DNA of 64,000 bases from Choristoneura fumiferana. Taxonomy: Eukaryota; Arthropoda; Insecta; Lepidoptera; Tortricidae. Numbering within the stretch: position 1 is the first letter of the stretch; the number at the start of each line of letters is the position of its first letter. The position numbers were made by a program, and so were the translations under genes. The DNA lies in NCBI RefSeq assembly GCF_025370935.1, contig NC_133497.1, positions 2,211,530 to 2,275,529 on the forward strand. Direction: 5' to 3'. A model generated the notes under the pieces. The model was not told the origin of the DNA. It was given only the letters and a program-made list of their open reading frames with translations, and searched no databases. Below, piece after piece: positions 1 through 11,686 of the stretch.

Positions 1-1
1 T

Positions 2-2372
2 TAGTGGGAATTTTAATGAATAAAATAATGTAGTATTTTGAAAAATGTTGATATTTTAGGCACGAGCGAGGGAAAATCGCTGCGTGGCTATAGCTACCGT
101 CCTGCACAAAGGGAAAAATCCCTCCCGACCCGTGGTCCAACTGCTATCTGGTTGCACCACGGGAACCTAAACTTACCCAGGATGGTTCAATTCTCAGACT
201 ACTTTTTTTTTCTGCAACTATTGCTGTAACCCGTGTACAACTGAAGGGCTATTGTCCAAAGGGCATATGAACAATTGCTATGTTGAACCATTTGCACCAT
301 GGGGAAGTAAAATTACCTTGGGTCATGTGTATCAGAATAGGTACTATCATTACTGCATTTTTATAAAATTAAAAGTCGCATGAAACCCAACAACTATGTA
401 GTTTATTCTGAATACAGTGAAACCAACAGTCCGAACCCCGATTCCACAGAGTTCAAGTGGTAGTTCAACTAGTTGAACTAATGGACCCACCCAGTAGGAC
501 CATGGATAAACATACTTTCCAGAATTGGACTACTGATTTTGCTTCTCCGTGGTGCAACGGTTGACGATGAGTAAACTTGCTTCCCCGTGGTGCAACCAGT
601 TGGACATAGTAGTTGGACCACGGGTCGGGAGGAAAAAAAAGTTCCTAAACCGCAATCGGTTCGCATCAAGAAGGAATTTTGCTCATACGCGTGTAGGGTG
701 AGCACTGAAAGACTCCGGTCGTCGTCAAGCAGCTAATCATCAATTGAGTAAATAGGTAATTATCTCTTGTAAAGTATAAATATATTCAGATGTAATCTCG
801 GTATTTCTCGCAATTTGTGGGAATTCTTGAACGAATTTCTACCACTTGGTTGAAATACTGGGCATACCGTTCAAAACGAGATCCGATTTGCTTTGGAGTC
901 AGAATGTTCTTTATTTATCGTAGAAACATGTAGATGCCTACATGTAGCCTGTATTCTCATTATTCATACTAAATACAAATAAATATATAGGAAGTTAAAG
1001 TTCTGAATTTACCGTCGAAAACTCCAAACAAATTCCTTCGGATCTAACAAAAAATGTACTTGGAATGATTCAAGCGTAATCTAATCGCTAATATAACGCA
1101 AGCGTCAATACTTGCAACATTTTTATAGTATTAACTTGCATCCCGCAGCAACACGCTTGAACGCATTCAGGTCTTCCTCGAGCAGCTAGCACAATAAAGC
1201 TCTACACCTGGAAATTCACAACTATATCTAGAATTTTTATTATCTGGCACACCCACGACACAAAACGACAATTGAAAACATGGAGACTGTACTAGCTCCC
1301 CAGAGGTCCTCGCTTACTACCGTACGTGCCCACCAGCACCGTCGTAAAGCGTTAGGTCTGCCCTTTTAAGGACACAGCAGTACCTGTCTTGAAAAATTAA
1401 CACGGAAATTCTAAAGCTTATAAGGAAAAAGACCCTCTAGATATATATAAACAACCAGACACGATAATGATGATGGTGATGATGATGATAGTATTATCCA
1501 CGTATAAATAAAGATTCAAAATATGAAACGTCGTTTCCAGCAGGATTCTACATACCGATAGCTTCAACGAGGCTGTTTCCTTTCCAGCCTACTATGTACC
1601 ACTACACATGAACTGTTTTACGCATCAGGGTAGTTGACACACTTATACAGCATTACGGCCTTCCGTTCTTCAGCTTTCCAAAATGACCATTTCTGTACCT
1701 CGTTATACATACAATACAAAGAATTATCGCAACCTTCAACTCAAAAGATAACTGCAATCAAGACTGGTAGGTAGAATAAAACACGGAAAGATTTCGTCTC
1801 CAATATTCGAAGAAATAGGAGTAACACTCGCATGTAATGCATGATTATCAAAGTATGTATGTCACAAGAGCATCATATGTGGTTACCAACTTGAGCACAA
1901 TATCATACTCGACAATCTCCAAGTCCAAAGCCAAAAATCACATAAGATTAGATTTCTGGGACTCTAACACGATTCATCTAATTCTATATCGTCGCATATG
2001 AAACACTCATATTATCTAGATATTTGAACATTTTAAGGGCAAAAGTACAGTTGATACAAATATTCGTGACCCGAAAAAAATATATGAATATTTTGTAGTA
2101 GCTTACGCCGAAAGCCTTCCGAAAGCCTAGAAAAGTGATGCAATAATTTTTCACTAGTTGGCGCTGTCTATTTGCATGTGTGCGTGAGCTCCTAGTGTCC
2201 GTATAAGGCTGTACCTGACACCTAAATTTGAGCCCTGAAATCTCAGAATTGGCACACTATTTCCGTTCGACTGTAGTCTCAAAAATCGGCAATTCTAAAT
2301 TGTTTTCGCAAATAATAAACTCAACTATTAGGATCACTAGGATATTCTAAAAATTACAAAAAAACATCACGA
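2..2372. repeat. 2.4-kb direct repeat, copy 1
   Basis: Nearly the same sequence recurs in the same orientation at 19672-22054. Homology begins at the second base of the window, so this copy may extend beyond the left edge. The two copies differ mostly by single-base insertions and deletions plus a few substitutions. No long reading frame is kept. The unit holds an internal inverted repeat (arms near 114-163 and 582-633, core CCACGGGTCGGGAGG) and a short GAT microsatellite near 1464-1490. It could be a transposon, a segmental duplication or a redundant assembly of one locus; the sequence alone does not decide. Confidence 0.9.
114..633. repeat. Inverted repeat inside the 2.4-kb unit
   Basis: The left arm (about 114-163) reads through CCCGACCCGTGGTCCAACT and GGTTGCACCACGGG. 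The right arm (about 582-633) carries the reverse complement in the opposite order, CCGTGGTGCAACC then GTTGGACCACGGGTCGGGAGG. Shorter imperfect pairs lie between. The same structure is present in the copy near 19790-20300, so it belongs to the repeated unit. It looks like a fold-back, non-autonomous element; no target-site duplication was identified. Confidence 0.6.
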
Positions 2373-2730
2373 TTGTTTGTTGACAGCCTTATCAGAATTA
2401 ATGATTTATAAACAAGCTCTAGAATGGTCCAATAAATTTTTGTCGTACACTTTGAAAGATTAGTTCTATAAAATAGCTTTAAGGTGTGATGAAATCCGTT
2501 AAAGCTCTATAAATTATCAAGTTTTAAAGTTTTCGAAACTTGCGTTAAACTCTCTCCTTAAATCTCTGCTCCCGAGTCATTATGGACGCAATTTGTGGCC
2601 GTGTCATTAGAAATCTTGAAAAGTTATTTTCGCAACCGCCTTTTTATTACGCTTAATAATGTGAATCACTTTTGCATCGTTTAGATTAAATTGGTGTACC
2701 TCATTTATACGAAAAATCTTTACGTAGGCG

Positions 2731-3036
2731 TCATCATCATCATCATCATGTCAGCCGAAAGACGTCCACTGCTGGACATAGGCCTCCCCCAAGGCTTTCC
2801 ACTCAGACCGGTCTTGTGCTTTCCGCATCCACCGCGATCCCGCGATCTTAACCAAGTCGTCGCTCCATCTTGTTGGAGGCCTACCGACAGCTCGTCTCCC
2901 GGTCCGTGGACGCCATTCGAGAACCTTCTGACCCCATCGACCATCAGTCCTGCGAGCAATGTGCCCCGCCCACTGCCACTTAAGTTTCGCAATTCTTCGG
3001 GCTATGTCGGTAACCTTAGTTCTACTGCGGATATCA
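2731..3036 (-). mobile_element. RTE-like LINE 3' end, (ATG)n tail
   Basis: Read on the minus strand, a frame ends in a conserved LINE C-terminus: WQWAGHIARRTDGRWGQ, then RRAVGRPPTRWSDDLV, then AYVQQW and a stop, followed by (ATG)n. This basic WAGH..GRPP.RW tail is typical of RTE-clade reverse transcriptase ORFs in Lepidoptera. The copy is strongly 5'-truncated and keeps about 95 codons without a stop, so it is a fairly young fragment. Confidence 0.8.
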
Positions 3037-3268
3037 TCATTTTACGTAGGCGTGATATGATCAAAACGGTAACAATCGTTAATGCTATTTTTAATCACGA
3101 ATTTTGTCATACATAAGCATACTCAATAATACCCACCAAAACCGGTATGTCAGCGTGTAAAAAATAGGCCAGGGCGTGAAATATCAGCCGAAAATATACC
3201 CAAGTTTGGATGAATGATTTTAATTTCAAAGTGATAATAATGAATGTATCACCTACAGCTATCCTTAC

Positions 3269-3574
3269 CAGGCGCGGATCCAGACTTCAAAAAAGGTTGT
3301 CGTCACAGCCACCCGAATATCGGTCAAGTGGGAGTCGGAGTACGAACTCGCTCATGAACAAACACGACTCATGAGCTTAGAGCAACACGGGGTTCCTACG
3401 GAAGGAAGGTAGGAAGCCCGTGTTGCTCTATGCCCATGAGCGACTTTTAAATTTAATTATTTCCTTTTTTATCATCATCTATCGATCTCAATAGGCCGTG
3501 AAAGTGTGTCGTTACAAGTCTATATTAGGGTTGTGGGCATGCCCATCGTGCCCACTACGGTGGATCCGCCCCTG
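3269..3574. mobile_element. hAT-type MITE, 8-bp target duplication
   Basis: The ends are inverted: CAGGCGCGGATCCA on the left and TGGATCCGCCCCTG on the right. ATCCTTAC is duplicated directly outside both ends (3261-3268 and 3575-3582). An 8-bp target-site duplication with CAGGG-type termini fits the hAT superfamily. The interior (about 3333-3445) is itself a fold-back with arms containing GAGCAACACGGG. There is no transposase. Confidence 0.75.
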
Positions 3575-3761
3575 ATCCTTACCTAAATCCCAGTTTAAAC
3601 CTGCAAGAAAAACTTCCAAGGTGCATTACATTGCGGTGCTTAGTGTTGTGAAAAATGCTCATTTCGAGGCTTAAAGACTCGAACCCTAAAGACTCTCGAG
3701 ACTTAACGACTCAAAGAACGCAAAGATGGTTTTTTGCATCCATATGCAATTATGCATAAAA

Positions 3762-3861
3762 NNNNNNNNNNNNNNNNNNNNNNNNNNNNNNNNNNNNNNN
3801 NNNNNNNNNNNNNNNNNNNNNNNNNNNNNNNNNNNNNNNNNNNNNNNNNNNNNNNNNNNNN
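3762..3861. other. Assembly gap, 100 N
   Basis: Exactly 100 undetermined bases, the conventional size for a gap of unknown length. Nothing can be read here. Confidence 0.99.
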
Positions 3862-4359
3862 TTAAGGTGCGTCGTCTTCCATACAAACTTTGGTACATCA
3901 ATATTTCTTCCACAGACGTTATTTCGACGCGATTTTTTGAGGATAGTTAGTTATGGGCATATTGTTGTCGCAAATCACAAAATGGAGAGGATCTATAATA
4001 CCTAAATTTCAGTATGATGCAGTAAATTTTGATCCATTTTACTGTGGTGTGAGTAGCTAATGTCAAATATAATCTGTTGTAAAAAGGTATTGACTATTTC
4101 GGGCGGTCACGTGACCACCTAGTTTGGCTCAGTGGTACCAATTCTTAGAAGTATGTAGTAAGAGAAGGAGTTCGAAACTCGATGACGCATAATGATTCTT
4201 TTTCTTTTTTTTTTTTACTTTTTTATGTTTATTTACAAAGAATAAGTAATAGCATTTCGATAAAGTGCAATTAACCATGAAATTCAGTATTTTTAAGTCA
4301 GGGCAAACCAAAGAAAGTAATGTTTTTTCTTGAGGTCATCAATCTACTCTTTTTATCAA

Positions 4360-4600
4360 ATAGCTGGCAAACTAGCATGCGGGTCACCTAATGGTAAGTG
4401 ATCACCGCCGCCCTTGGTCACCTACAGCATTATTAGGACTGCGGGTGCGTTGCCGGCCTAAAAGGGAGGAGGGGGGGGGCTAAATTGGGCGGTATGGGGG
4501 CAGGATAAAAGGGGGGAGGGGAGTTGGGCAAAGGTACTATTTCACGCCGGTATTCAGATGGAGGTTGGTACTACTCCGGTCAAGCCGGCCCATTTGTACT
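4360..4600. mobile_element. Diverged LINE 3' UTR (family A relative)
   Basis: GGCAAACTAGCATGCGGGTCACCTAATGGTAAGTGATCACCGCCGCC is, allowing for changes, the start of the family A tail seen more cleanly at 5823, 41888 and 52222. A G-rich low-complexity stretch follows (4465-4520). No coding part remains. The right limit is approximate. The following 80 bases precede the next LINE insertion and show nothing recognisable. Confidence 0.5.
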
Positions 4601-4680
4601 GCAGTCAGCAAGTGGTTACAGTAAGGCTCTACCACATGAAAACTTGCTTGAACAACTAGATGCCTTCAAGAATGTTCTAT

Positions 4681-5258
4681 GATGATGATGATGAATTCCT
4701 GTAGTCCCTCAGCAGGGACATAGGGCTCGCAGTAGGGACTTCCATGCGTCACGGTCCTGTGCTGTGGCTTCTAGGTCTCGCCAATGGTACCCAATTAGGG
4801 AGATCTCCTTCTCAACCGACCGTCTCCAGGTGATTCGGGGTCGGCCTGGCCTCCTACTACCAGCAGCTTGCCACTCCAGCGCTTGCTTGGCGAGATGAGC
4901 ATCGGGTCTCCGCAACACGCGCCACTTCCTCAATAGGATCTCCTTATCAATTGGCTTCTGGCTCGTCAACTCCCACAGTCCAGTGTTTGTAATGGTTCGT
5001 GGCCAATAAACTCCTAATATGCGACGCAAACACTTGTTCACAAAAACCTGGAGTTTACTGGTGATTGCTTTCTTGACGAGCCAGGTCTCACACCCGTACA
5101 GGAGAACCGATTTGACATTTGAGTTGAAAACTCTGATTTTTGTGCGCCGTGTTATTACGTGGGACGTCCAGACCGGTTTGAGTTGTGCATATGCGGCACG
5201 AGCCCTGTTTATGCGCGCTTCGACATCTGCATCGGTTCCACCATTTGGGTCAACAACA
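4681..5258 (-). mobile_element. LINE reverse-transcriptase 3' fragment
   Basis: On the minus strand one open frame runs from about 5257 to a stop at 4709. It includes SVLLYGCETWLVKKAITSKL and NKCLRRILGVYWPRTITN, the thumb and C-terminal region of a non-LTR reverse transcriptase, then a GRPRITW segment. The insertion is bounded by a 14-bp duplication, CAAGAATGTTCTAT (4667-4680 and 5259-5272), and its 3' end carries a GAT/ATC tail. It is a 5'-truncated, recent insertion with no stop in about 180 codons. Confidence 0.85.
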
Positions 5259-5779
5259 CAAGAATGTTCTATACTTATTATTAATTAATAAAAAGCTTGT
5301 AAAATAATGGCGTATCGCAACAAAAGCGTAGTGTAATTTGTTTGTTACAATTTCACTTAGCGGGTCAAAATTTGAATGGTTTGGCTGTATGTAAGTAAAA
5401 ACCGGGTGTTAGGATAAAATACCTAGCCTAGCGTTATTTACTTTCATTGGCAGTCCTGAACTTAGATAAACTTTCATAGTTCTCGGGCAAAATATCACAC
5501 GTGTTGTAAAATGTAACTAAATATTTTGCATACATTTTGCGTAGACGCTAGCGCCATGCCGCGGTCATATAAGTAATATATTTTTTGGAATTCCTTGGTA
5601 CCCTATCACAAAAAAACCGGCCAAATGCGAGTCATTTGGTGTATGGGAGCCCCCTTTAAATAATTATTTTATTCTGTTTTTAGTATTTGTAATACATAAT
5701 CTGTGAAAATTTCAAGTGTCTGACTATTACGACTCAAGAGATAGAGCCCTGTAACAGTCGGAACCCTGCACTGCTTTCG

Positions 5780-6192
5780 TGAGGAAATCTGCACAAACCT
5801 GCGAAGCAATTCAATGGTGCGTGTTTTTTTTTTATACGACTGGATGGCAAACGAGCAAGTGGGTCTCCTGATGGTAAGAGATCACCACCGCCCATAAACA
5901 TCTGCAAACCAGGGGAATTGCAGATGCGTTGCCAACCTAGAGGCCTAAGATGGGATACCTCAAGTGCCAGTAATTTCACCGGCTGTCTTACTCTCCACGC
6001 CGAAACACAACAGTGCAAGCACTGCTGCTTCACGGCAGGATTAGCGAGCAAGATGGTGGTAGCAATCCGGGCGGACCTTGCACAAGGTCCTACCACCTGC
6101 AAAAGCGTGTGAAGTGAAATTCCCAATCCGCACTGGGCCCGCGTGGGAACTATGGCCCAAGCCCTCTTGTTCTGAGAGGAGGCTGGGATGGA
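5780..6192 (+). mobile_element. SINE B 3' part, split by a LINE tail
   Basis: SINE B sequence runs at 5780-5822 (CGTGAGGAAA..CTGCGAAGCAATTCAATGG) and resumes at about 6108-6192 (CCCAATCCGCACTGGGCCC, TGAGAGGAGG). The two halves join cleanly if 5823-6107 is removed. GCGTGT is repeated at the two junctions, a plausible short target duplication. The tRNA-like head is missing. Confidence 0.75.
5823..6107 (-). mobile_element. Family A LINE tail, minus-strand insertion
   Basis: It begins with a T run (the poly(A) end on the minus strand), then ACGACTGGATGGCAAACGAG and the conserved family A body up to CCTACCACCTGC. The body matches 41888-42182 and 52222-52516 closely. The minus strand keeps a short partly open frame shared between copies. 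I read it as the 3' end of a non-LTR retrotransposon, or a SINE parasitic on one. Confidence 0.8.
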
Positions 6193-6539
6193 ACAGACCG
6201 ACGGACAGACAGACAGACAGCGGACTCTCACTAATAGGGTTCCGTTGGCACGTTCCCTAAAAAAATTGTACTAAAAAAGAAAAAAAATCGCTAAAAAAGA
6301 CACTAACAACGAAAGCATTAGGTTATATCGGTTGTAATATTAGTCTAGCAATCATAACAAAATAGGCTGAATGAAAGAGGTTTGAAAGAAACTTAGAATG
6401 AAGTACTGGCTGGTTAGATAATTAAAAATATAATGTCATGGAAATGTCATCCAGACTATCACCACTAGTCACATTTATTTGTATGTCAGTAATTTTTAAA
6501 TTTATTGTCGTCTTCAGTTCAATAATTTTAATGTAGAAG

Positions 6540-6660
6540 AACCGCGCTGTCTCATATTTCGTTTCCTAGATTTTTTTTACCGTACAACGGTAAAACCTAC
6601 AACACAATGGCAAAATTGACCTCCAATGGACAGAGCCACAGTTTTCCAAAAAACAAACAA
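6540..6660. repeat. Short dispersed repeat (TACCGTACAACGGTAAAA)
   Basis: The sequence from TAGATTTTTTTTACCGTACAACGG through CAATGGCAAAATTGACCTCC and CAGAGCCA reappears in inverse orientation at about 23236-23330. No structure or coding content is visible, so the type of element is unknown. Confidence 0.5.
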
Positions 6661-6914
6661 GTTTATTGTCTGGAGGAAGGAAATATCTAAGGCGCTAAAA
6701 GGACTACAATATAATCCTTACAGCATAGGATATGCTGTGAAATCTGACACAGGTATAGTCGCAACACATTTTTTAATACTATAAAATTGAGTGTTTTTTT
6801 ACTAAAAGTGTACCTACGCTTTGTAAGATTTTTATAATACCGGTAAACCATGATCATAGCAATTAATATTATAGGTATAGGATTTTCGGATGAAGTGTGT
6901 ATTTTTTTATAACA

Positions 6915-7170
6915 AGCTTTTTACAAGCTTTTATTTAGTTTCACCTGTCCCGTTGTCTGTCTATCTGTCTGTCTGTCTGTAGTCAAATCTTGCAAGTATA
7001 ATTTGACCAACTTCCAGTAGTCAGATTGACTTGAAATTTGGAATGATTATGTAATTTGCGTGACAATACAATAATCTGGTAGTGACATCCTGGTAGTCCG
7101 GCTAGCATCGTCTCCGCAGGTCGGAACTCTTCAACAGTTAATGGCATCGACTTGAAATTTAGTACCTATA
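6915..7170 (+). repeat. Family E repeat, copy 1
   Basis: Contains a (TCTG)n run followed by CAAATCTTGCAAGT, TTGACTTGAAATTTGG and AATCTGGTAGTGACATCC. Related copies lie at 8434-8620 and 8745-9075 on this strand and at 25383-25668 and 46905-47135 reversed. It is non-coding. Its right end is interrupted by the Helitron at 7181. Confidence 0.7.
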
Positions 7171-7334
7171 AAATATATAATCCTAATAATAAATAAATTT
7201 GAAAGTTTGTAAGTGAGTGAGTTTGTGAGTGAGTGAGTTTGTGAGTGAGTATGTTTGTTACTTCTTCACGCTGAAACGGCTACGCAGATTTGGATGAAAT
7301 TTGGTAAAAAAATAGTTTATAACCTGGATAAAAA

Positions 7335-7975
7335 CAACTTGGATATTGAATACTTTTTATCCTGATATTCCCACGGGATAGGAATAAAATCTCGAATTAA
7401 TAACCGCTAGGCTTAGAGACATGAAATTTGGTATGTACATAGCTGGACATTTGGAATAACACATAGGCTCCTTTTATCCTGATATTCTTACGGGATAGGG
7501 ATAAAATCTCGAAATAACAACCGCTAGGCTTAGAGTCATGAAATTTGGTATGTAGGTAGTTGAACGTCTGGAATAAAACATAGGTGACTTTTTGACCCGA
7601 TATTCCCACGGGATACCTAGGGATAAAATCTTGAAATAACAACCGCTGGGCTTTGAGCCATGAAATTTAGTATGTAGGTAGCTGGACCTCTGGAATAACA
7701 CATAGGCTACTTTTTATTCCGATATTCCCAGGGGATAGGGATAAAACCTCGAAATAACAACCACTGGGCTTAGAGCTATGAAATTCGGTATGTAGGTAGC
7801 TGGACCTCTGGAATAACACATAGGCTACTTTTTATTCCGATATTCCCACGGGATAGGGATAAAATCTCGAAATAACAACCGCTGGGCTTAGAGGCATGAA
7901 ATTTGGTATGTAGGTAGCCGGACGTCTGGAATAACACATACGCTACTTCTTATCCCGATATTTTCACGGGATAGT
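7335..7975 (+). repeat. Tandem array, period about 116 bp
   Basis: About five and a half units in a row, each with GATATTCCCACGGGATAGGG, ATAAAATCTCGAAATAAC, AACCGCTGGGCTTAGAG, CATGAAATTTGGTATGTAGG and GGAATAACACATAGGCTAC. Units differ by scattered substitutions and a few small indels, so expansion is not extremely recent. The weak minus-strand frames across it are by-products of the repeat period. Confidence 0.9.
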
Positions 7976-7978
7976 TTT

Positions 7979-8236
7979 GTAACTAAGGGACCCCATACAT
8001 CCGTGTATTATTGTTATTATTATTTTGTATTTTTTTCTTTAATTGTATACTTACGTAGTTTTTAAGTATTTTATTTGTACTTATTTTATTTTGAAAAAAT
8101 GACTTTCTGCCAAGCTTCTTGCGGCGCATTCTTCTTGGCAATGGTGGTCTTTCCGAAAGTGCTGGTATTTAAAAAAATTACGTGTAAAAGTGCTCATTGC
8201 GGCCTATTTACGGAATAAATGATATGAATTTGAATT
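7979..8236 (+). mobile_element. LINE 3' end inserted in the Helitron
   Basis: GGGACCCCATACATCC at the left, CTTCTTGCGGCGCATTCTTC in the middle, and AAAAGTGCTCATTGCGGCC with a tail GAATTTGAATTTG at the right. The same element occurs reversed in the glutathione transferase intron (42620-43400). The tandem tail suggests a non-LTR retrotransposon 3' end; no coding part is left. Confidence 0.6.
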
Positions 8237-8433
8237 TGGATAGGGAAATTTTTTGAAATTTTAGCACTGGGTTTAGAGTCTTGAATTTTGTACAGTTATT
8301 CACAACACAACCTCAATGAAGACCACGATATAAATTTTGGAAATTTCCAGGGGAATTTTGGAAATCCCGAAAATTTCAATTGCAACTACCAGACCGAATA
8401 GTTTACGCGTGCGAAGCCGCGGGTAAAAACTAG

Positions 8434-9075
8434 TAATACAATAATCTGGTAATGAAATTATATTGGCCCGGTCACAGTTGCTCCGCATGATGTAACTCTT
8501 CAACATTTAGTGGTATCGACTTGAAACGTGATACGGAGACGTACCTAGTTTGGATGACAATGTAAGTAGGTTCAGTCAACGAAACAAAATGTGCAGTCAG
8601 CAAACAAAATACAGAAACTTATTATATTTTTTATACCTATTGGTATTGATTCCAGCCAGTAGCTAGTTATAGGTGGTGCGCTGTCTGTCATCGAATCACA
8701 CACACACACACACACATTCAGTCAGTATTTTTCATTTATTCTTTCGCAAGCTTTATTTAACTTGCAATGTATGTATGTATAATATGTGTATGTATGTGCG
8801 GTTCAAACCTTGCAAGTTGAATTTGACCCACTTTCAGTAGGATAGACTTGAAAGTCGGCATACTTACTTAGTAAATTAATCTTGTGACAGTACAATTATT
8901 TGGTAGTGTCACCCGAGTGGTCCAGCCACCAGCCTGACGTCTCGATCGTCAGGACGGAACTCCTCAACGGTAAATGGCATCGACTTGAAATTTGGTACAA
9001 AAATGTACTAATTTTGATGTCAATGCAAGTACAGTCAACAAAAACTTCAGTCAGCAAAAATCTTTTATTAAAAAG
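8434..9075 (+). repeat. Family E repeat, copies 2 and 3
   Basis: Two partial copies of family E (about 8434-8620 and 8745-9075) are separated by sequence with a short (CA)n run near 8698-8716. Both contain CTGGTA followed by a CTCGTC/GTCACAG-type segment and GCATCGACTTGAAA. Copy 2 resumes where the Helitron ends, consistent with the Helitron having landed in a pre-existing family E cluster. Confidence 0.6.
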
Positions 9076-9085
9076 TACAATACAA

Positions 9086-9380
9086 TAAATGATGATGATA
9101 ACGATGATAATGATGATGATCATGATGATGTGATAATGATGATGATGACGACAACTACAACGATGATGATGATGATGAGATGAAGATGGTCACGACGATG
9201 ATGATTTTCTTTTATTCGAATGGATGGCAAACGAGCAAGTGGGTCTCTTGATGGTAAGACTCAGTAAGAGATCACCACCGCTCATAAACATCTGCAACAC
9301 CAGGGGTATTGCAGATGATGGTGATGATGTGATGTTTATGATGATGTGATGTTTATGATGACGATGATGATGATGATGAG
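9086..9380. repeat. (GAT)n microsatellite with LINE-tail fragment
   Basis: Impure GAT/ATG repeats at 9086-9205 and 9313-9380 enclose a fragment of family A (about 9209-9317, ATTCGAATGGATGGCAAACGAG..CAACACCAGGGGTATTGCAG). A family A element probably inserted into the microsatellite. Confidence 0.75.
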
Positions 9381-9399
9381 TCGCGGGCAACAGCTTGTT

Positions 9400-11090
9400 A
9401 TTTGATAAGAGCGTTTTATACCTGCATAACAACAAAGCCGAAAGAAATTTTTAGCAGTCTGTTATGTCTATGTTTTGCGTAGGTACCTACCTATATGTAT
9501 CACAACAACGCTGCTTGATTGATTTCAAGGAAAAGGGACGCAATTTGACATGTAAATGACACGAATTCACAGGGACTCTTCAACGTGATTGTGATTGTGA
9601 CAAAGTGTATAATTTGAGTTCAGATAGAGATAACTAGTGTATGTAAACCGACTTAGTAGTCATTTCTAATTTAAAAAACTAATTTCAGGAATTAGACTAA
9701 TTTTTACTAAAAATCAACTAATTGGACTCCAGTGGATCACTGAGAAGGTAAGACCTGCTTTACTTCTTTTTGCCACACATAAGTAATTTCACATTATCAT
9801 CACAATACAAGTAATAGGCAGTAGATCGACTATATATACTAGCCACAGATACTAGCGCTCGAATTTTTCATGTGATTAAATTCAACAACAAGTCGTTTCG
9901 AACTTGCCGCAATAGACGCATTTTTTTTGTATGACCAACTTATAATTTAACTAATAAATAAATAATCATAAAATTAACATATGTTTTATCCCTACCCCTA
10001 AAACTAAACACATACAATAAAAATATACACACGTCTGTTTCACTTTTGTAGACGCCAACCATAGCGCTCCGCCCAGCTGTAGTATAAATTTCAAGAATTT
10101 ATTTATTTTTATTTTATTTTTATTTTTTATTCGACTGGATGGCAAAGGAGCAAGTGGGTCTCCTGATGGTAAGAATACGGCTAAGTCAAAATACTTCCTA
10201 TTGCTTGTATTGTGTTATCATCATTCCAACCTATAATCCCACTGTTAGCACAGGCTTTCACTTCGAGTAGTATACTGGGGCTGATAGTTTCTGTTGTTAT
10301 ATTTGGTGGAAAGAGCTGGAAGAGTATTAAATAAATGATTTGTAAGATATGAGTTAGCAAAAAGATGTTCATTGACAAAGATGTTTATTTCGAGTAACAA
10401 TACATAAAGAAAAAATATAACTATATAAACAAGTCTGCACAACAGACGTTAGGTACTTACTATCTACAAAAGTTACAACGGAGGATTAGTGCAGATTGGG
10501 AACAGCAATTGAATATTTAAAAAAAAAACTAGAGATGCGAGACTGGATTCGAAACCATGATCCTTCTTGAATGGCCATTTAGTAGGTCGAACAACTCTGT
10601 TACCACGTACCTTTTTACCCTAACTGAAGCGAAGGTTATGTTTTGAATCTGTGTGTATATATATTTAAGTATGTACGTATGTTCCTATGTTCGCTCGTAA
10701 CTACTAAACGGTTTATTCAATTGTGACAAGTGATACGTTATTAGATTTGTCTTATTAGTGTGAGGGTCACTTATTGGGTAAATAAAATTCTTATGAAGTC
10801 AAAGTTAATTTTGTTGAGTTTTAATAATCTGATCTAATGTTGATGCACCACCTGCTGTAAACTACGTAGTCCTAATATTATTGTATTTGGCTCTCTATTG
10901 CCTAATATAAACTGGAGACTCCAGCACTGCGGTGTGGAATGTCAATTTTGGATCTATATTGGATAACAACTTATGTCATAATGATCTTTTGCCATAATAA
11001 CGTTTGCCATAATGTAAATATAGTTTTTTCCTAATATTGAATATCCTAATGCTTATTTGCACTAATTTCGTAAGTACTAATTATCATAGT
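9400..11090. other. Gene-free AT-rich stretch
   Basis: No supportable gene. It contains a 60-bp family A fragment at 10115-10174 (ATTCGACTGGATGGCAAAGG). It also holds a tRNA-like SINE head, reversed, near 10525-10612 with a B-box-like GGTTTCGAATCC. From about 10862 on there are repeated short motifs of the form CCTAATATT and GCCATAATG that recur in inverse orientation at 14040-14290. The rest shows nothing I recognise. Confidence 0.6.
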
Positions 11091-11686
11091 ATCGATGGCA
11101 GCAAAGTAGATACGGACATCTACATTTTTTCAAAAATGCTTTTTTTACAAAAAATAACTTATTTCAACCATATCTATAAGTCTGTTAAAAAAATATTTCA
11201 AATTTCAAAATAATGAAGAAAATTTGGCACGTAAAAGAAAACATCTACACTAGCTTTTGAAAAAACATCGCAGTAGAAACGGACATTTGAATTTATCCGC
11301 TTTTACTTCGGAGCTTTGACAGGATGCTTGTGACGTCAATAAAGTCACATGCCACTTGTCCGTTTATACGTCATACTTTTTGCATATGTCTCAATCTACA
11401 AATTTATTATTTCTAATTTCTATGAGAAAATTATTTGTTTTTTCTTAAAATATTTAAACAAATAGATATATTACTTAACATTGGTTTCATACACTTGTTT
11501 GTTTTTTTTATTTAGACAGCAAATGAATTAAAATTCTTAACGTAAGTAAGTACTTAAGTTTCTATTGCTTGCAGCTTACCGCTTTTTGGAAACGACACGC
11601 CTGAACAGATTTTGACTGATGATGACGAGCAATCTGTTTTTTTCCTAATAGGTATAGAAGTAGTAGAATATCGATTATACTATTCA

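Larger units (their letters stand above)
5605..6270. mobile_element. Family F repeat holding nested insertions
   Basis: The outer parts (5605-5760 and about 6193-6270) carry the family F signature: AAAACCGGCCAAATGCGAGTC at one end, and a GACAGACAGACAG run followed by GGGTTCCGTTGGCACG at the other. The middle is occupied by a piece of SINE B, which is itself split by a family A LINE tail. Three generations of insertion can therefore be ordered here. Confidence 0.7.
7181..8433 (+). mobile_element. Helitron-like element with internal tandem array
   Basis: It starts TCCTAATAATAAATAAATTTG after an A and ends in GCGAAGCCGCGGGTAAAAAC followed by CTAG and T. This is the TC..CTRR arrangement with a GC-rich 3' hairpin expected of Helitrons, inserted between A and T. 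The interior holds the 116-bp array and a foreign insertion (7979-8236). There is no Rep/helicase, so it is non-autonomous. Confidence 0.75.

Noticed and set aside
4090..4190. SINE head near GGCTCAGTGGTACC..GAGTTCGAAACTC
   Set aside because: The boxes are too diverged, and no body or duplication could be matched to any family in the window.
5734..6231. 165-codon minus-strand frame, with similar frames at 41963, 52294 and 28543
   Set aside because: The frames lie across family A and SINE B copies. Their similarity reflects the repeat, not separate genes.
7335..7975. CRISPR-like array from regularly spaced repeats
   Set aside because: The whole unit repeats without unique spacers, the setting is an insect Helitron, and there are no cas genes. 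It is a minisatellite.
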